Below are positions 8,063 to 17,325 of a stretch of DNA of 64,000 bases, one piece after another; within the stretch, counting starts at the first letter, position 1, and each line of letters begins with the position of its first letter. Origin of the DNA: Lachnospiraceae bacterium. GTDB taxonomy: Bacteria > Bacillota > Clostridia > Lachnospirales > Lachnospiraceae. A program made the position numbers and the translations under genes. Location: NCBI GenBank assembly GCA_024698715.1, contig JAILRA010000100.1, forward strand, positions 36,629 to 100,628. The letters are read 5' to 3'. The notes beneath the pieces were generated by a model. That model made no database searches and had not been told where the DNA came from. It saw only the letters and a list, made by a program, of their open reading frames with translations.

Positions 8063-9592
8063 ATGTACGGTACTTTTTGGGCACTTATTCCGCCTGTTGT
8101 AGCCATTATTCTGGCACTGATCACCAAAGAAGCTTATTCATCTCTTTTCGTCGGTATTATCATCGGAGCTCTTTTTGTTACGGGATTTAATCCGATTGCA
8201 ACAATTGATGCGATAATCAATGACGGTCTGATAACTGCGATAATGGATAACGCGGGAATCTTTTTGTTCCTGATCCTTCTTGGGATCATAGTAGCACTTA
8301 TCAATTCTGCGGGCGGCTCGGCAGCATTCGGAAAATGGGCTGAGAAGAACATTAAGACAAAAGTAGGTGCACAGCTGGCAACATTTGTTCTCGGTGTGCT
8401 TATTTTCGTAGATGATTATTTCAACTGTCTTACGGTAGGTTCCGTAATGAGACCTATCACCGACTCAAAGAAAATATCCAGAGCCAAGCTCTCTTATCTT
8501 ATAGATGCTACGGCTGCCCCTATCTGTATGATCGCGCCGATCTCTTCGTGGGCGGCAGCAGTTGCGTCGGTAGCATCGGATATGAATACGGGAATTAACG
8601 GAATACAGCTTTTCTGCAAAGCGATATTCTTCAATTACTATTCACTTCTCACTTTTGTTTTCATCATCGGACTCATAATAATGAAATTTGATTTCGGTCC
8701 CATGGTAAAATTTGAGAAAGCGGCTGAAAAAGGCGACCTTGGCGGACTTCCCAACAAGGATGAAAACAAGGTCAATCCGAGAGGAAAAGTTATAGATCTT
8801 ATTCTTCCAGTAGTTGTTTTGATAATTACATGTATTATAGGTATGATCTACATCGGAGGTTTCTTCGGTACGGATTTATGGGGCGGAACAGACTGCAAGG
8901 GAAATTTTATTGATGCTTTTGCAAATACCGATTCCACGGTAGGTTTGCCCTGGGGTGCTCTGATCGCACTTGTTATCATCATTGCATATCTTGTCATCAG
9001 AAGAGTTTTATCGTTTAAAGACGCAATGGCATGCCTTCCCAAAGGCTTCTCGGCAATGGTGCCCGCAATGCTTATCCTTACACTTGCGGTATCTCTTAAA
9101 TCAATGACATCGGCTCTCGGTGCCGCTGAATTTGTAAGGGATCTTATGGAAGGTGCGGCAGGAGGTCTTTACAGTTTCCTTCCGGCAGTAATATTCGTTG
9201 TTGCCTGCCTTCTGGCTTTCGCAACGGGTACTTCATGGGGAACGTTCGGTATCCTTATTCCGATCGTTACGGCTATCTTCCCCGCAGAGAGTACATTGTT
9301 CATAATCGGTATCTCGGCTTGCTGCGCAGGCGCTGTTTGCGGCGATCACTGCTCGCCGATCTCTGATACGACGATCATGGCTTCCGCAGGTGCTCAGATC
9401 GAACACGTTAATCATGTTTCGACTCAGCTTCCTTATGCGATCTCGGTTGCAGCTGTTTCGTTCGTTACATACATATTCGCGGGATTTGTTCAGAATGCAC
9501 CCATCAGTATAGCTGTCGGAGCAGTTCTTACGGTAGGAATGCTGTTCGTTTTGAAAGCTGTTTTTGCAAGGGGAAAAGCGGAACAAAAGTAA
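8063..9592 (+). CDS. NhaC-family Na+/H+ antiporter
   Basis: 509 aa, about 11-12 hydrophobic segments. The start at 8063 is fixed by a GGGGAGGA ribosome site 7 bases upstream; the in-frame GTG at 8027 is less likely. The family exchanges Na+ for H+ or a small organic acid across the cytoplasmic membrane. Conserved polar stretches are seen mid-protein (FVDDYFNCLTVG) and near the C-terminus (GDHCSPISDTT), both characteristic of NhaC/YuiF relatives. Exact cargo is not readable from the sequence; some members carry malate/lactate or amino acids. Confidence 0.85.
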   Translation: MYGTFWALIPPVVAIILALITKEAYSSLFVGIIIGALFVTGFNPIATIDAIINDGLITAIMDNAGIFLFLILLGIIVALINSAGGSAAFGKWAEKNIKTKVGAQLATFVLGVLIFVDDYFNCLTVGSVMRPITDSKKISRAKLSYLIDATAAPICMIAPISSWAAAVASVASDMNTGINGIQLFCKAIFFNYYSLLTFVFIIGLIIMKFDFGPMVKFEKAAEKGDLGGLPNKDENKVNPRGKVIDLILPVVVLIITCIIGMIYIGGFFGTDLWGGTDCKGNFIDAFANTDSTVGLPWGALIALVIIIAYLVIRRVLSFKDAMACLPKGFSAMVPAMLILTLAVSLKSMTSALGAAEFVRDLMEGAAGGLYSFLPAVIFVVACLLAFATGTSWGTFGILIPIVTAIFPAESTLFIIGISACCAGAVCGDHCSPISDTTIMASAGAQIEHVNHVSTQLPYAISVAAVSFVTYIFAGFVQNAPISIAVGAVLTVGMLFVLKAVFARGKAEQK

Positions 9593-9635
9593 GAAAAAAG
9601 TAACAATTTATTAACATTTTTAAATGTTGACGCGA

Positions 9636-9663
9636 TTGACTTTATTTTATCAAGAGTTATAAT
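9636..9663 (+). promoter_or_regulatory. Promoter of the small zinc-ribbon gene pair
   Basis: TTGACT at 9636-9641, 16-base spacer, TATAAT at 9658-9663, about 30 bases before the ATG at 9696. Confidence 0.65.
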
Positions 9664-9695
9664 TATTATAAGAACAAGATTAAGGGGGGTCAGAA

Positions 9696-10040
9696 ATGGC
9701 TTGGGGAGCAAAAAAGGATACGGCTTCCGCTGAAGTAAAATCCATAGATCTTTCGCTTAAACAGGCGGAAGATATGAAATCAGATATGATATGTCAGCTT
9801 GGGGAACTCTTTTACGACGCCAATAAGGATAATGAGAATATTGACGAGATCTATAAAGAGAAAGTTGATACTATCAAAAAACTCGAATACAACTGTAAAG
9901 TCTGGAATAACCGCAAATTGAAAACACAGGGATTAAGGATGTGTGAGAATTGCGGAAATACGTTGCCATATGACAGTTCTTTCTGCAACAAATGCGGTTA
10001 TAAACTGAAAGCTGTTTCTGAGGAATTGGTTATTATATAA
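9696..10040 (+). CDS. Small coiled-coil protein with C-terminal zinc ribbon
   Basis: 114 aa. The first about 80 residues are charged and predicted helical. The end carries a zinc ribbon (CENCGN, then CNKCGY, four Cys spaced as in zinc-ribbon_2). It is soluble, with no signal peptide. The strong AGGGGGG ribosome site and own promoter indicate a real gene. The ribbon is similar in style to that of the SLH protein at 1419. I do not recognise the function; protein- or RNA-binding through the ribbon is possible. Confidence 0.7.
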   Translation: MAWGAKKDTASAEVKSIDLSLKQAEDMKSDMICQLGELFYDANKDNENIDEIYKEKVDTIKKLEYNCKVWNNRKLKTQGLRMCENCGNTLPYDSSFCNKCGYKLKAVSEELVII

Positions 10041-10074
10041 ATTATAATCATATTACTGGAAAGGGGATTTGGAT

Positions 10075-10278
10075 ATGGCTGCTGAATACTATATAGCTCA
10101 CAATACCAGAACGGACGAATATTTGGCAGAGAAGAAATTGCTGGGGAGATATTATATGACGCCTGACATTACGAGTGCTGTCAAATGTAAGGATGAGATG
10201 GAACTTCGTCGTAAGATAGAAAAAGCCAACGTGGATTATAAATCTCAACTGGTTATAGAAACGATCAAAGTATATTAA
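10075..10278 (+). CDS. Small orphan protein (67 aa)
   Basis: The start is set by AAGGGG eight bases before the ATG at 10075; a TTG two codons earlier also is in frame. The protein is soluble, mixed charge, likely alpha/beta, with a single Cys and no recognised motif. It follows the zinc-ribbon gene by 34 bases and ends just before a terminator, so the two form a small unit. No function assigned. Confidence 0.6.
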   Translation: MAAEYYIAHNTRTDEYLAEKKLLGRYYMTPDITSAVKCKDEMELRRKIEKANVDYKSQLVIETIKVY

Positions 10279-10280
10279 CA

Positions 10281-10312
10281 AAAAAAAGTCTTTCGCAAGG
10301 GAGGCTTTTTTT
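10281..10312 (+). terminator. Terminator of the small gene pair
   Basis: A-run, AAAGTCTTTC, GCAA tetraloop, GGGAGGCTTT and T-run. The stem uses several G-U pairs and is followed by seven T. Confidence 0.85.
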
Positions 10313-10323
10313 ATACCTTAAAA

Positions 10324-10348
10324 CACTTTACTTTCGTGCTTTAAAGTG
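10324..10348. promoter_or_regulatory. Inverted repeat upstream of acyl-CoA synthetase
   Basis: CACTTTA at 10324-10330 and TAAAGTG at 10342-10348, spacer 11, directly before a possible -10 (TAAAAT near 10355). It could be a repressor site; the regulator is not identified. Confidence 0.35.
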
Positions 10349-10408
10349 GCATAATAAAATATGTGTCGCGTCACGGCGATGTGTATTAAAGTATTAAGGA
10401 GAAATGAA

Positions 10409-12046
10409 ATGCCCATTACAGAAATACTCGACAGAAACAGCGAAAAGTACGGTTCGGATATCTGCCTTGTAGAGATAAATCCGGAAATAAAAGAAGTAAG
10501 AAGAGTAACATGGAAAGAATATGAACTGATTGAGCCCAATCCCATGACTCATTACAGAAGAGAGATCACATGGAGTGTTTTCGAGGAAAAGGCCAATAGA
10601 TTTGCCAATATGCTTTTGGCCAGAGGAGTCAAGAAAGAAGACAAGGTTGCAATCCTTTTGATGAACTGCCTTGAATGGCTTCCCATATATTTCGGTATAT
10701 TGAAAACAGGTGCGATCGCAGTACCTCTGAATTTCAGATATGCTCCGGATGAGATCGAATATTGTCTTAATCTTGCTGAAGTTGATATTCTTGTTTTCGG
10801 ACCGGAATTCATCGGTCGTGTTGAAGAAATAGCAGATTCGATAAGCAAGAACAGACTCCTTTTCTATGTAGGAGAGAACTGCCCGAGTTTTGCCGAAGAT
10901 TACAATTCCCTCGTTGCAAACTGCTCCAGTCAGAGACCTGACATAAAACTGACCGATGATGATTATGCAGCAATTTATTTTTCATCGGGAACAACGGGAT
11001 TCCCCAAGGCAATCCTTCACAAACACCGTTCACTCATGCATTCATGTGCGGTTGAACAGAATCATCACGGACAGACAAGAGATGATATATTCCTTTGCAT
11101 TCCTCCCCTTTATCATACGGGAGCGAAAATGCACTGGTTCGGATCGCTTCTTTCGGGATCCAAGGCGGTACTTCTTAAAGGAACAAAACCCAAAACAATT
11201 CTTGAAGCCGCAAGCAATGAGAAATGCACAATCGTATGGCTTCTGGTTCCCTGGGCTCAGGATATCCTGGATGCAATAGATTCCGGCGAAGTTAACCTTG
11301 AAGATTATGATCTTTCCAACTGGAGACTGATGCACATCGGTGCACAGCCCGTTCCGCCTTCGCTTATTGCAAGATGGAAGAAGATCTTCCCGAACCATCA
11401 GTACGATACCAATTACGGTCTTTCCGAATCCATAGGACCGGGTTGTGTACATCTTGGAGTTGAAAACATTCATAAGGTTGGTGCGATCGGTAAAGCAGGA
11501 TACGGCTGGGAAGTTAAGATCGTTGATGAGAACAGAAATACCGTAGCAATAGGCGAGGTCGGAGAACTTGCGGTTAAGGGACCCGGCGTGATGGAATGTT
11601 ACTATAACGATCCCAAGTCAACCGAAGAGGTTCTTAAGGACGGATGGCTCTTTACCGGTGATATGGCAATGGAAGATGAGGACGGATTTATCTTCCTTGT
11701 AGACAGAAAGAAAGATGTTGTTATTTCCGGCGGTGAGAATATCTACCCGGTTCAGATAGAAGATTTCTTAAGACAGCATAATGCTATCAAGGATGTGGCT
11801 GTAATAGGAATTCCCGATAAGAGACTCGGTGAAGTAACGGCAGCCATCATTGAGATCAAAAACGGATTTACTCTTACCGAAGAAGAAGTGGAAGAATTCT
11901 GCCACAAGCTTCCCAGATACAAGAGACCCAAAAAGATCATCTTTGCCGATATTCCGAGGAATCCGACCGGTAAGATCGAGAAACCCAAACTTCGTGCGAT
12001 CTACTGCGTAGAGAATCTGGTTGCGGCACAAAACGAAATTAAATAA
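10409..12046 (+). CDS. Acyl-CoA synthetase (AMP-binding family)
   Basis: 545 aa from the ATG at 10409, chosen for its AAGGAG site; an upstream in-frame ATG at 10361 lacks one. P-loop-like motif SSGTTGFPK at about 190-200, adenylate motif YGLSE, GWLFTGD hinge motif and the catalytic Lys in NPTGKIEKP near the C-terminus are present. Activation of a carboxylic acid to acyl-AMP and then acyl-CoA is expected; chain length is unknown. It is a single-gene unit with an upstream inverted repeat and a strong terminator. Confidence 0.88.
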   Translation: MPITEILDRNSEKYGSDICLVEINPEIKEVRRVTWKEYELIEPNPMTHYRREITWSVFEEKANRFANMLLARGVKKEDKVAILLMNCLEWLPIYFGILKTGAIAVPLNFRYAPDEIEYCLNLAEVDILVFGPEFIGRVEEIADSISKNRLLFYVGENCPSFAEDYNSLVANCSSQRPDIKLTDDDYAAIYFSSGTTGFPKAILHKHRSLMHSCAVEQNHHGQTRDDIFLCIPPLYHTGAKMHWFGSLLSGSKAVLLKGTKPKTILEAASNEKCTIVWLLVPWAQDILDAIDSGEVNLEDYDLSNWRLMHIGAQPVPPSLIARWKKIFPNHQYDTNYGLSESIGPGCVHLGVENIHKVGAIGKAGYGWEVKIVDENRNTVAIGEVGELAVKGPGVMECYYNDPKSTEEVLKDGWLFTGDMAMEDEDGFIFLVDRKKDVVISGGENIYPVQIEDFLRQHNAIKDVAVIGIPDKRLGEVTAAIIEIKNGFTLTEEEVEEFCHKLPRYKRPKKIIFADIPRNPTGKIEKPKLRAIYCVENLVAAQNEIK

Positions 12047-12063
12047 ACATAAGATAAATAAAG

Positions 12064-12089
12064 AAGGCCTTCCGAATCGGAAGGCCTTT
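12064..12089. terminator. Terminator between convergent genes
   Basis: Perfect 11-bp stem AAGGCCTTCCG / CGGAAGGCCTT with an AAT loop, followed by TTTAAAATTGTTTTT. It serves the acyl-CoA synthetase gene and possibly the opposing DHH gene. Confidence 0.85.
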
Positions 12090-12118
12090 AAAATTGTTTT
12101 TATATAATGATTTTGAAA

Positions 12119-13033
12119 TTACTGATAATTAACCAGGTCGTTAATGAGCGCTTCTATCTTTTCGTCCATTACTTCATCGGCAAACTGGCAGGTACCTACC
12201 GCTTTGTGTCCGCCACCGCCGTATTTGAGCATCAGGCTTCCGACATCCACATTGGAAGTTCTGTTAAGAATGCTGTAGCCTACTGCGCATGAGCATCCTT
12301 TTCCGCCTTTGCCGTTAACGATCCAGATGGAAATATTCTGCTCGGGGTACATTGAATAGATCATGAATCTGTTGCCCGAATAAATGGGATCCACACCTCT
12401 TAAATCGGAGATGATAAGATCTTTTTCAACACGGGTATGATCTTTTACCATCTGTTTGAAGAGTGCTTCCTGTTCGAAGTATACTTCTATACGTTCCTTG
12501 ACATCAGAAAGATTAAGAATTTCTTCCGTATTGAGTGTTCTGCATGCTTCGATAAGATTTTCCATCAGCTGATAATTGGAAATCGTGAAGTTACGCCATC
12601 TTCCGAGACCGGTTCTGGGATCCATAAGGAAACCTACAAGAACCCAGCCCTTGGGATTCTGGATGTCATCTATGGTAAGATTTCCGGAATCGACTTTATC
12701 AACAGCTTCCATCATCTCGTCAAAATGAGAAAATCTTTCTTTGCCGCCGTAGTAATCGTAAATGATTCTGGCACATGAAGGAGTAACTCTGCTTTCGCCT
12801 TTGTATTTGCCCTCGAGCTGATTTCTTTCGAACTCGCTTGAATGATGATCGAACCAGAGTCCGCATCCTTCAACAAAAGGAACGTTGGCAAGGACATCGT
12901 TTTCGTTTACCTCAACCAATCCGTCCTGTAAATCCTTCGGATGAGCAAATTTCCAACTGTCAATAATACCGGCCTCTTTGAGGAGTGCACCGCATGCGAG
13001 ACCGTCAAAATCCGAACGTGTAATTAATCTCAT
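12119..13033 (-). CDS. DHH-family phosphoesterase
   Basis: 304 aa from the ATG at 13033, which has an AGGGG site 8 bases before it; the longer frame to 13051 has none. An N-terminal RSDFDG motif, a FDHHS (DHH) motif and the C-terminal DHHA1 signature YGGGGHKAVG are present, so the Mn-binding site looks complete. The family includes exopolyphosphatases, oligoribonucleases and cyclic-dinucleotide hydrolases. This protein has no PAS, GGDEF or membrane region, so it is not GdpP. It is one of three DHH proteins here, with NrnA and RecJ; the substrate is not known. Confidence 0.82.
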   Translation of the reverse strand: MRLITRSDFDGLACGALLKEAGIIDSWKFAHPKDLQDGLVEVNENDVLANVPFVEGCGLWFDHHSSEFERNQLEGKYKGESRVTPSCARIIYDYYGGKERFSHFDEMMEAVDKVDSGNLTIDDIQNPKGWVLVGFLMDPRTGLGRWRNFTISNYQLMENLIEACRTLNTEEILNLSDVKERIEVYFEQEALFKQMVKDHTRVEKDLIISDLRGVDPIYSGNRFMIYSMYPEQNISIWIVNGKGGKGCSCAVGYSILNRTSNVDVGSLMLKYGGGGHKAVGTCQFADEVMDEKIEALINDLVNYQ

Positions 13034-13086
13034 AACCAATACCCCTATCAATAAATCGTTAGTTTCGTGGATAGACCCACATAATG

Positions 13087-13115
13087 ATTATACTTTAAAC
13101 AATGAAAATTTACAA
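13087..13115 (-). promoter_or_regulatory. Promoter of the DHH phosphoesterase gene
   Basis: On the minus strand: TTGTAA (13110-13115), 17-base spacer, TATAAT (13087-13092). Confidence 0.55.
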
Positions 13116-13134
13116 GTTATAGAAGAAATCTGTA

Positions 13135-13162
13135 TTGCAAAAGAATATAAATGTTGTATAAT
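13135..13162 (+). promoter_or_regulatory. Promoter of rho
   Basis: TTGCAA at 13135-13140, 16-base spacer, TATAAT at 13157-13162. It leaves a leader of about 90 bases ending in an AGGAGG ribosome site. Rho often represses its own gene through such leaders in other bacteria, but no specific site is visible. Confidence 0.6.
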
Positions 13163-13260
13163 ACAGGTAATTGATAAAAAATTCAGACAATCACTATTAT
13201 TTCCGATTCTAAATTTCCCCGACTGAAGCACACATAAAGAAGAATTATACAGGAGGTTTT

Positions 13261-14814
13261 ATGCGAGAAAAGTACGAAACACTTAAAATCAATGACTTAC
13301 GAGAAATAGTAAAAAATATGAAAGTCAGAGGCTATTCCACTATGAGTAAGGACGAGCTTATTGATTTTTTGGTTGAAAAAGAAAAGGAATCCCTGGCAAT
13401 GGGAAAGGATCCTGTTCAATCCGTTACTTCCGAAACAGGTGCCAAAGAGACGAAAGTGGTCAGAAGAGGCAGAGATAAAAAGGAAGTAAAGGAAGAAGCG
13501 TCTTTTTCGGATAAAAAAGAAACTAAGGAAATTGGGGAAAACAAGGCAAAAGATAATGAAAGAAGTGTGAAGGATAATCCTGATATGATCAATCCTCATA
13601 TCACCGAAGATACCATAAGCGAAAAAGCAAGCAGTATGGTCACCATCGGAGTTCCCGGTTTCGAACAGGAATACGATTCCAGACTGGACAGTCATAATAC
13701 CGTTACGGGTATCGTTGAGATAATGCCCGACGGATTCGGATTTATCAGAAGCAATAACTATCTTTCCGGAGACTCGGATGTATATATTGCACCCGGACAG
13801 GTCAGAAGATTCGGCCTTCGAACAGGAGACATCGTTACCGGAAATACCAAGATCAAAAATGACAAGGAAAAATTTTCCGCACTTCTGTTCATAACAAAAA
13901 TTAACGGATTCAGTCCGGAATATATTTCAAAGAGATGCAAATTCGAAGATATGACTCCCGTTTTCCCGGATGAAAAGATCAAACTGGATATTCCGGGATG
14001 TCCTGTTTCAATGAGAATAGTCGATCTTGTCTCACCGGTTGGCAAAGGACAGAGAGGAATGATCGTTTCTCAGCCCAAAGCAGGAAAGACCACACTTCTT
14101 AAGGATATCGCGAAGAGTGTTCTGTATAATAACAAAAACATGCATATGATCATTCTTCTTATAGATGAAAGACCCGAGGAAGTTACCGATATTAAGGAAG
14201 CAATAAAAGGAGACAATGTGGAGGTCATCTATTCCACATTCGACGAAACACCCGAACATCACAAAAAAGTTGCCGAAATGGTGATCGAACGTGCGAGAAG
14301 ACTTGTGGAATCAAAACAGGATGTAATCATTCTTCTCGATTCGATCACGAGACTTACCAGAGCGTACAATCAGGTAATACCTCCTTCGGGAAGAACTCTT
14401 TCGGGCGGTCTTGATCCCGCAGCACTTCACATGCCGAAGAAATTCTTCGGTGCAGCCAGAAAAATGAGAGAAGGCGGAAGCCTTACGATCCTTGCAACAG
14501 CTCTCGTGGATACGGGATCCAAGATGGATGATGTTGTTTACGAAGAGTTTAAGGGAACGGGTAACATGGAACTTGTTCTCGACAGAAAGCTTTCGGAAAA
14601 GAGAGTTTTCCCCGCGATCGATATTCCGAAATCCGGAACGAGAAACGAACATCTTTTACTTTCAGAAGACGAACTTACGGCGATCAGTTCAATGAGAAGA
14701 GGCTTTAACGGTCTTAAACCCGAAGAGGCCGTAGACAAGGTTATAGATCTGTTTTCCAAGACCAAAAACAACACTGAATTTGTGGCTATGATGAACAAAG
14801 TAAAGTGGTATTAA
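13261..14814 (+). CDS. rho: Transcription termination factor Rho
   Basis: 517 aa, longer than E. coli Rho (419). There is an N-terminal Rho-N/SAP-like helix bundle (about 1-45), a charged, disordered insertion (about 45-130), then the cold-shock RNA-binding domain (about 140-215) and the RecA-type ATPase with Walker A (AGKTT, about 274-278) and the [11 protein letters not shown] segment. It forms a hexameric RNA translocase that ends untranslated transcripts. The Lys/Glu-rich insertion resembles those in many Gram-positive Rho proteins. It lies upstream of rpmE, which has its own promoter. Confidence 0.97.
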   Translation: MREKYETLKINDLREIVKNMKVRGYSTMSKDELIDFLVEKEKESLAMGKDPVQSVTSETGAKETKVVRRGRDKKEVKEEASFSDKKETKEIGENKAKDNERSVKDNPDMINPHITEDTISEKASSMVTIGVPGFEQEYDSRLDSHNTVTGIVEIMPDGFGFIRSNNYLSGDSDVYIAPGQVRRFGLRTGDIVTGNTKIKNDKEKFSALLFITKINGFSPEYISKRCKFEDMTPVFPDEKIKLDIPGCPVSMRIVDLVSPVGKGQRGMIVSQPKAGKTTLLKDIAKSVLYNNKNMHMIILLIDERPEEVTDIKEAIKGDNVEVIYSTFDETPEHHKKVAEMVIERARRLVESKQDVIILLDSITRLTRAYNQVIPPSGRTLSGGLDPAALHMPKKFFGAARKMREGGSLTILATALVDTGSKMDDVVYEEFKGTGNMELVLDRKLSEKRVFPAIDIPKSGTRNEHLLLSEDELTAISSMRRGFNGLKPEEAVDKVIDLFSKTKNNTEFVAMMNKVKWY

Positions 14815-14821
14815 AAAAAAC

Positions 14822-14850
14822 TTGCATTAAAAAAAGGTGCGTGATATAAT
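14822..14850 (+). promoter_or_regulatory. Promoter of rpmE
   Basis: TTGCAT at 14822-14827, 17-base spacer, TATAAT at 14845-14850, just after the rho stop codon. Confidence 0.7.
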
Positions 14851-14902
14851 AATCAAGCATTTTGTGAATATTATGGAATTTAATATAGAGAGGTGATTTG
14901 AA

Positions 14903-15109
14903 ATGAGAGAAGGAATTCATCCTGAGTACTATCAGGCGACAGTAACCTGTAACTGTGGAAATACATTCGTAACAGGTTCTACCAAGAAAGACATACACGT
15001 AGAAGTTTGTTCGAAGTGCCACTCTTTCTACACAGGACAGCAGAAAGCCACACAGGCTCGTGGCCGTATTGATAAGTTTAATAAGAAGTACGGTGTGGAA
15101 AGCAAATAA
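14903..15109 (+). CDS. rpmE: Ribosomal protein bL31 (zinc form)
   Basis: 68 aa. Four Cys (16, 18, then EVCSKC) mark the zinc-binding type of bL31 rather than the zinc-free paralogue induced under zinc starvation. The AGAGGTGA ribosome site and GIHPEY start are typical. It bridges the two ribosomal subunits and can act as a zinc store. A terminator follows directly. Confidence 0.97.
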   Translation: MREGIHPEYYQATVTCNCGNTFVTGSTKKDIHVEVCSKCHSFYTGQQKATQARGRIDKFNKKYGVESK

Positions 15110-15121
15110 TTGTGTTAAAAG

Positions 15122-15155
15122 AGGTTGAGGTATGAATTATCTCAACCTTTATTTA
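15122..15155 (+). terminator. Terminator of rpmE
   Basis: AGGTTGAG at 15122-15129 pairs with CTCAACCT at 15141-15148, with further inner pairs, followed by a T-rich run. Confidence 0.8.
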
Positions 15156-15201
15156 TGTACAGAATTCTCGTATAAATAAAGTCCGGCGATTTGGAGTCAA
15201 G

Positions 15202-17325
15202 ATGGGCAAAAAAAGAAGAAAACAAAGCAGCGGACTTACCGAAAAACCTTTGTTTGAAGGTGTTTTGATAAAAAACGCGAATAAATATACTCTTGAGACC
15301 AGAAAAAGCGACGGCGAATTGCAGACCGTTGTAAAGAATGCAGAAGCCAACCCTGATAAGCTGATTAAGAAAATTCCGTTTGTCAGAGGTGTTTTTGTAT
15401 TGTTTCAAGATGTTTTGCTCACGCTTGAAAGTCTGGAGTTTTCGGCAGAATATTTCGCAAATGATTCTTCAAAAGAAACGATAATAGACAAAGCGCTCGG
15501 AAAAGTGTTCGGAAAACATACGAATATCATAGTTTCGGCGTTTGCCGCATGCGTATCTTTCATTCTCTGCTTATTTTTTGTGACGGCAATTCCCATTTTT
15601 CTTTCAGGCTATTTAAAGAATTATATAGTTAATGATTCCGTTATCCATATAATTGAGTTCGCTGCATACATTATAATAATGGTTGTTTACATGCTTTCAT
15701 TTCTTTTGTTTAAAGACATAAGAAGAATGCTCAAATACCATTCCGCGGCTCATAAGGTTATAAACTGTGTTGAGAGAGGACGTAAACCGACTTTTAAAAA
15801 CGTTTCTTTGTCTTCCAGGTATTTATACAGATGTACAACGGATTACATAGTTTTCTGTACGCTTGTTTCGCTGGTACTTTTTGTTTTTGTCAGGATTGAT
15901 TCGATCCCGTTAAGGCTTCTTTTCAGAGTTCTTTACATACCGATAGCAACGGGGCTTTTTTACGAATTATATAATGTTATCTGTCTGCTTCCGGACAACT
16001 GGTTTAGAAAGATACTCAGCCTTCCGGCTGTAATAATCCAGGTTTTGTATCTTCCGAAACCCGACGACGAAATGATAAAAACAGCCATAGCATCCATGGA
16101 AGCGGTTTTTGACTGGAGAGAATTCCTGGTGATCAATTTCCCCGAAAAATATTCTTCGGATGATTTTAAAAATGCTTCGGAAAAGAAAAAATCCATCGAA
16201 GAAATGCTTCTTGTAAAAGAGGAAATTGAAGATCAGTTTGACAGTATTAACGAAGAACTCACCCGTGAGGAACAGTACGAAGAGATCGATGTTTCCGACA
16301 GAGATAATTATCCCGAAGAAGAGTTTGTGATCTCGGAAGAAGAATACTATCCCGAGGAAGAATTCGAAATATCCGAGGAGGAATACTATTCGGAAGAGAT
16401 CGAGGGCTCGGGAGAAGAGTATTATGCCGAAGGAACGGCTGAAGAAGAGGGTAACTATGAATATACGGTTGAAGGATCGTATGATGAAGAACCGTTAACA
16501 GAGGAAGAACTGACTGAAGTATCATATGCTGAAGAAACGGAAAACGAAGACGATCTGACGGAAGAAGCATATATGGAAGATTCGAAAAACAAAGAAGATT
16601 CATATATTGAAGGATCAGAAACCGGTGAAAGATCCGGTAAAGAAACATATTCTGAAGATTCGGTAAACGAAGATGATACGACGGAAGAAACAGACGGATC
16701 GTTTGAAAAAGAACCTGTAAGTGATAAGGCAGAGAAAAAAGAAACAGTAACAAATATAACACGTAAGGAATTCAGAGGTTATTCGAATTCTGATGATTCA
16801 GGTGAAGAATTCGAGGAGGTTCGTATCAGCAGAAAAGAGGTGGAGGAATTGACCAAAACACAACCCGTGAGCATTGACTTTTTGGATGATTACGGATTTG
16901 ATCCCGATGATGAGGAAGTGCCTGAAAATGAGCAGATGTTTGAACCGGTCAATGAGGACGATTTAATCGTTAATGCTTCCGACAAGAACGGTATTCCGTA
17001 TGACGGCGGAAACGATGATGATTACGAAGGAAACGTACCTTTATTCAGCAAAGAAATAGAAAGCATTCCCATGCCGGACAGACTCGATAACATCGTGGAA
17101 TATATTCCCGAAGGCGGAATGACGTCGAGAATCTATAATCTCAATCCCGAAGAAGCTGAAAGAAATGAATTATACGATGACGATGACGAAGATATAGATT
17201 TCGACAATATCATTGATGAAAACGGTCATCTGACACTTAAGAATACCGACGCTTTCAATCGTAAGCTCGATGAGGAATATGACGAAATATTCAAGAGACT
17301 GGGACTCGATTCGGATGACCTATAA
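15202..17325 (+). CDS. DUF1385 (YqhQ-like) membrane protein with long acidic tail
   Basis: 707 aa. Residues about 1-310 form the DUF1385 domain: FEGVLIKN near the start, membrane helices around 110-135, 150-175 and 210-260, and the conserved YHSAAHKVINCVERG segment near 185. The remaining about 370 residues are very acidic, rich in Glu, Asp, Ser and Tyr, with imperfect repeats of an EEEFxISEEEYY-type unit at about 372-410. Ordinary family members end near 300 residues. Function is unknown, but the gene often sits between rpmE and prmC in Clostridia, as here. The start is supported by GGAG six bases upstream. Confidence 0.85.
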   Translation: MGKKRRKQSSGLTEKPLFEGVLIKNANKYTLETRKSDGELQTVVKNAEANPDKLIKKIPFVRGVFVLFQDVLLTLESLEFSAEYFANDSSKETIIDKALGKVFGKHTNIIVSAFAACVSFILCLFFVTAIPIFLSGYLKNYIVNDSVIHIIEFAAYIIIMVVYMLSFLLFKDIRRMLKYHSAAHKVINCVERGRKPTFKNVSLSSRYLYRCTTDYIVFCTLVSLVLFVFVRIDSIPLRLLFRVLYIPIATGLFYELYNVICLLPDNWFRKILSLPAVIIQVLYLPKPDDEMIKTAIASMEAVFDWREFLVINFPEKYSSDDFKNASEKKKSIEEMLLVKEEIEDQFDSINEELTREEQYEEIDVSDRDNYPEEEFVISEEEYYPEEEFEISEEEYYSEEIEGSGEEYYAEGTAEEEGNYEYTVEGSYDEEPLTEEELTEVSYAEETENEDDLTEEAYMEDSKNKEDSYIEGSETGERSGKETYSEDSVNEDDTTEETDGSFEKEPVSDKAEKKETVTNITRKEFRGYSNSDDSGEEFEEVRISRKEVEELTKTQPVSIDFLDDYGFDPDDEEVPENEQMFEPVNEDDLIVNASDKNGIPYDGGNDDDYEGNVPLFSKEIESIPMPDRLDNIVEYIPEGGMTSRIYNLNPEEAERNELYDDDDEDIDFDNIIDENGHLTLKNTDAFNRKLDEEYDEIFKRLGLDSDDL
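16311..16450 (+). repeat. Imperfect acidic repeats in the DUF1385 tail
   Basis: Three or more copies of a unit reading roughly P/S-E-E-E-F-x-I-S-E-E-E-Y-Y, in frame, with diverged codons, so probably old or selected at protein level. Confidence 0.65.

Noticed and set aside
16259..16762. 167-residue Leu/Arg-rich minus-strand frame
   Set aside because: It is the complement of the Glu-rich tail of the DUF1385 gene, where stops are rare by composition.
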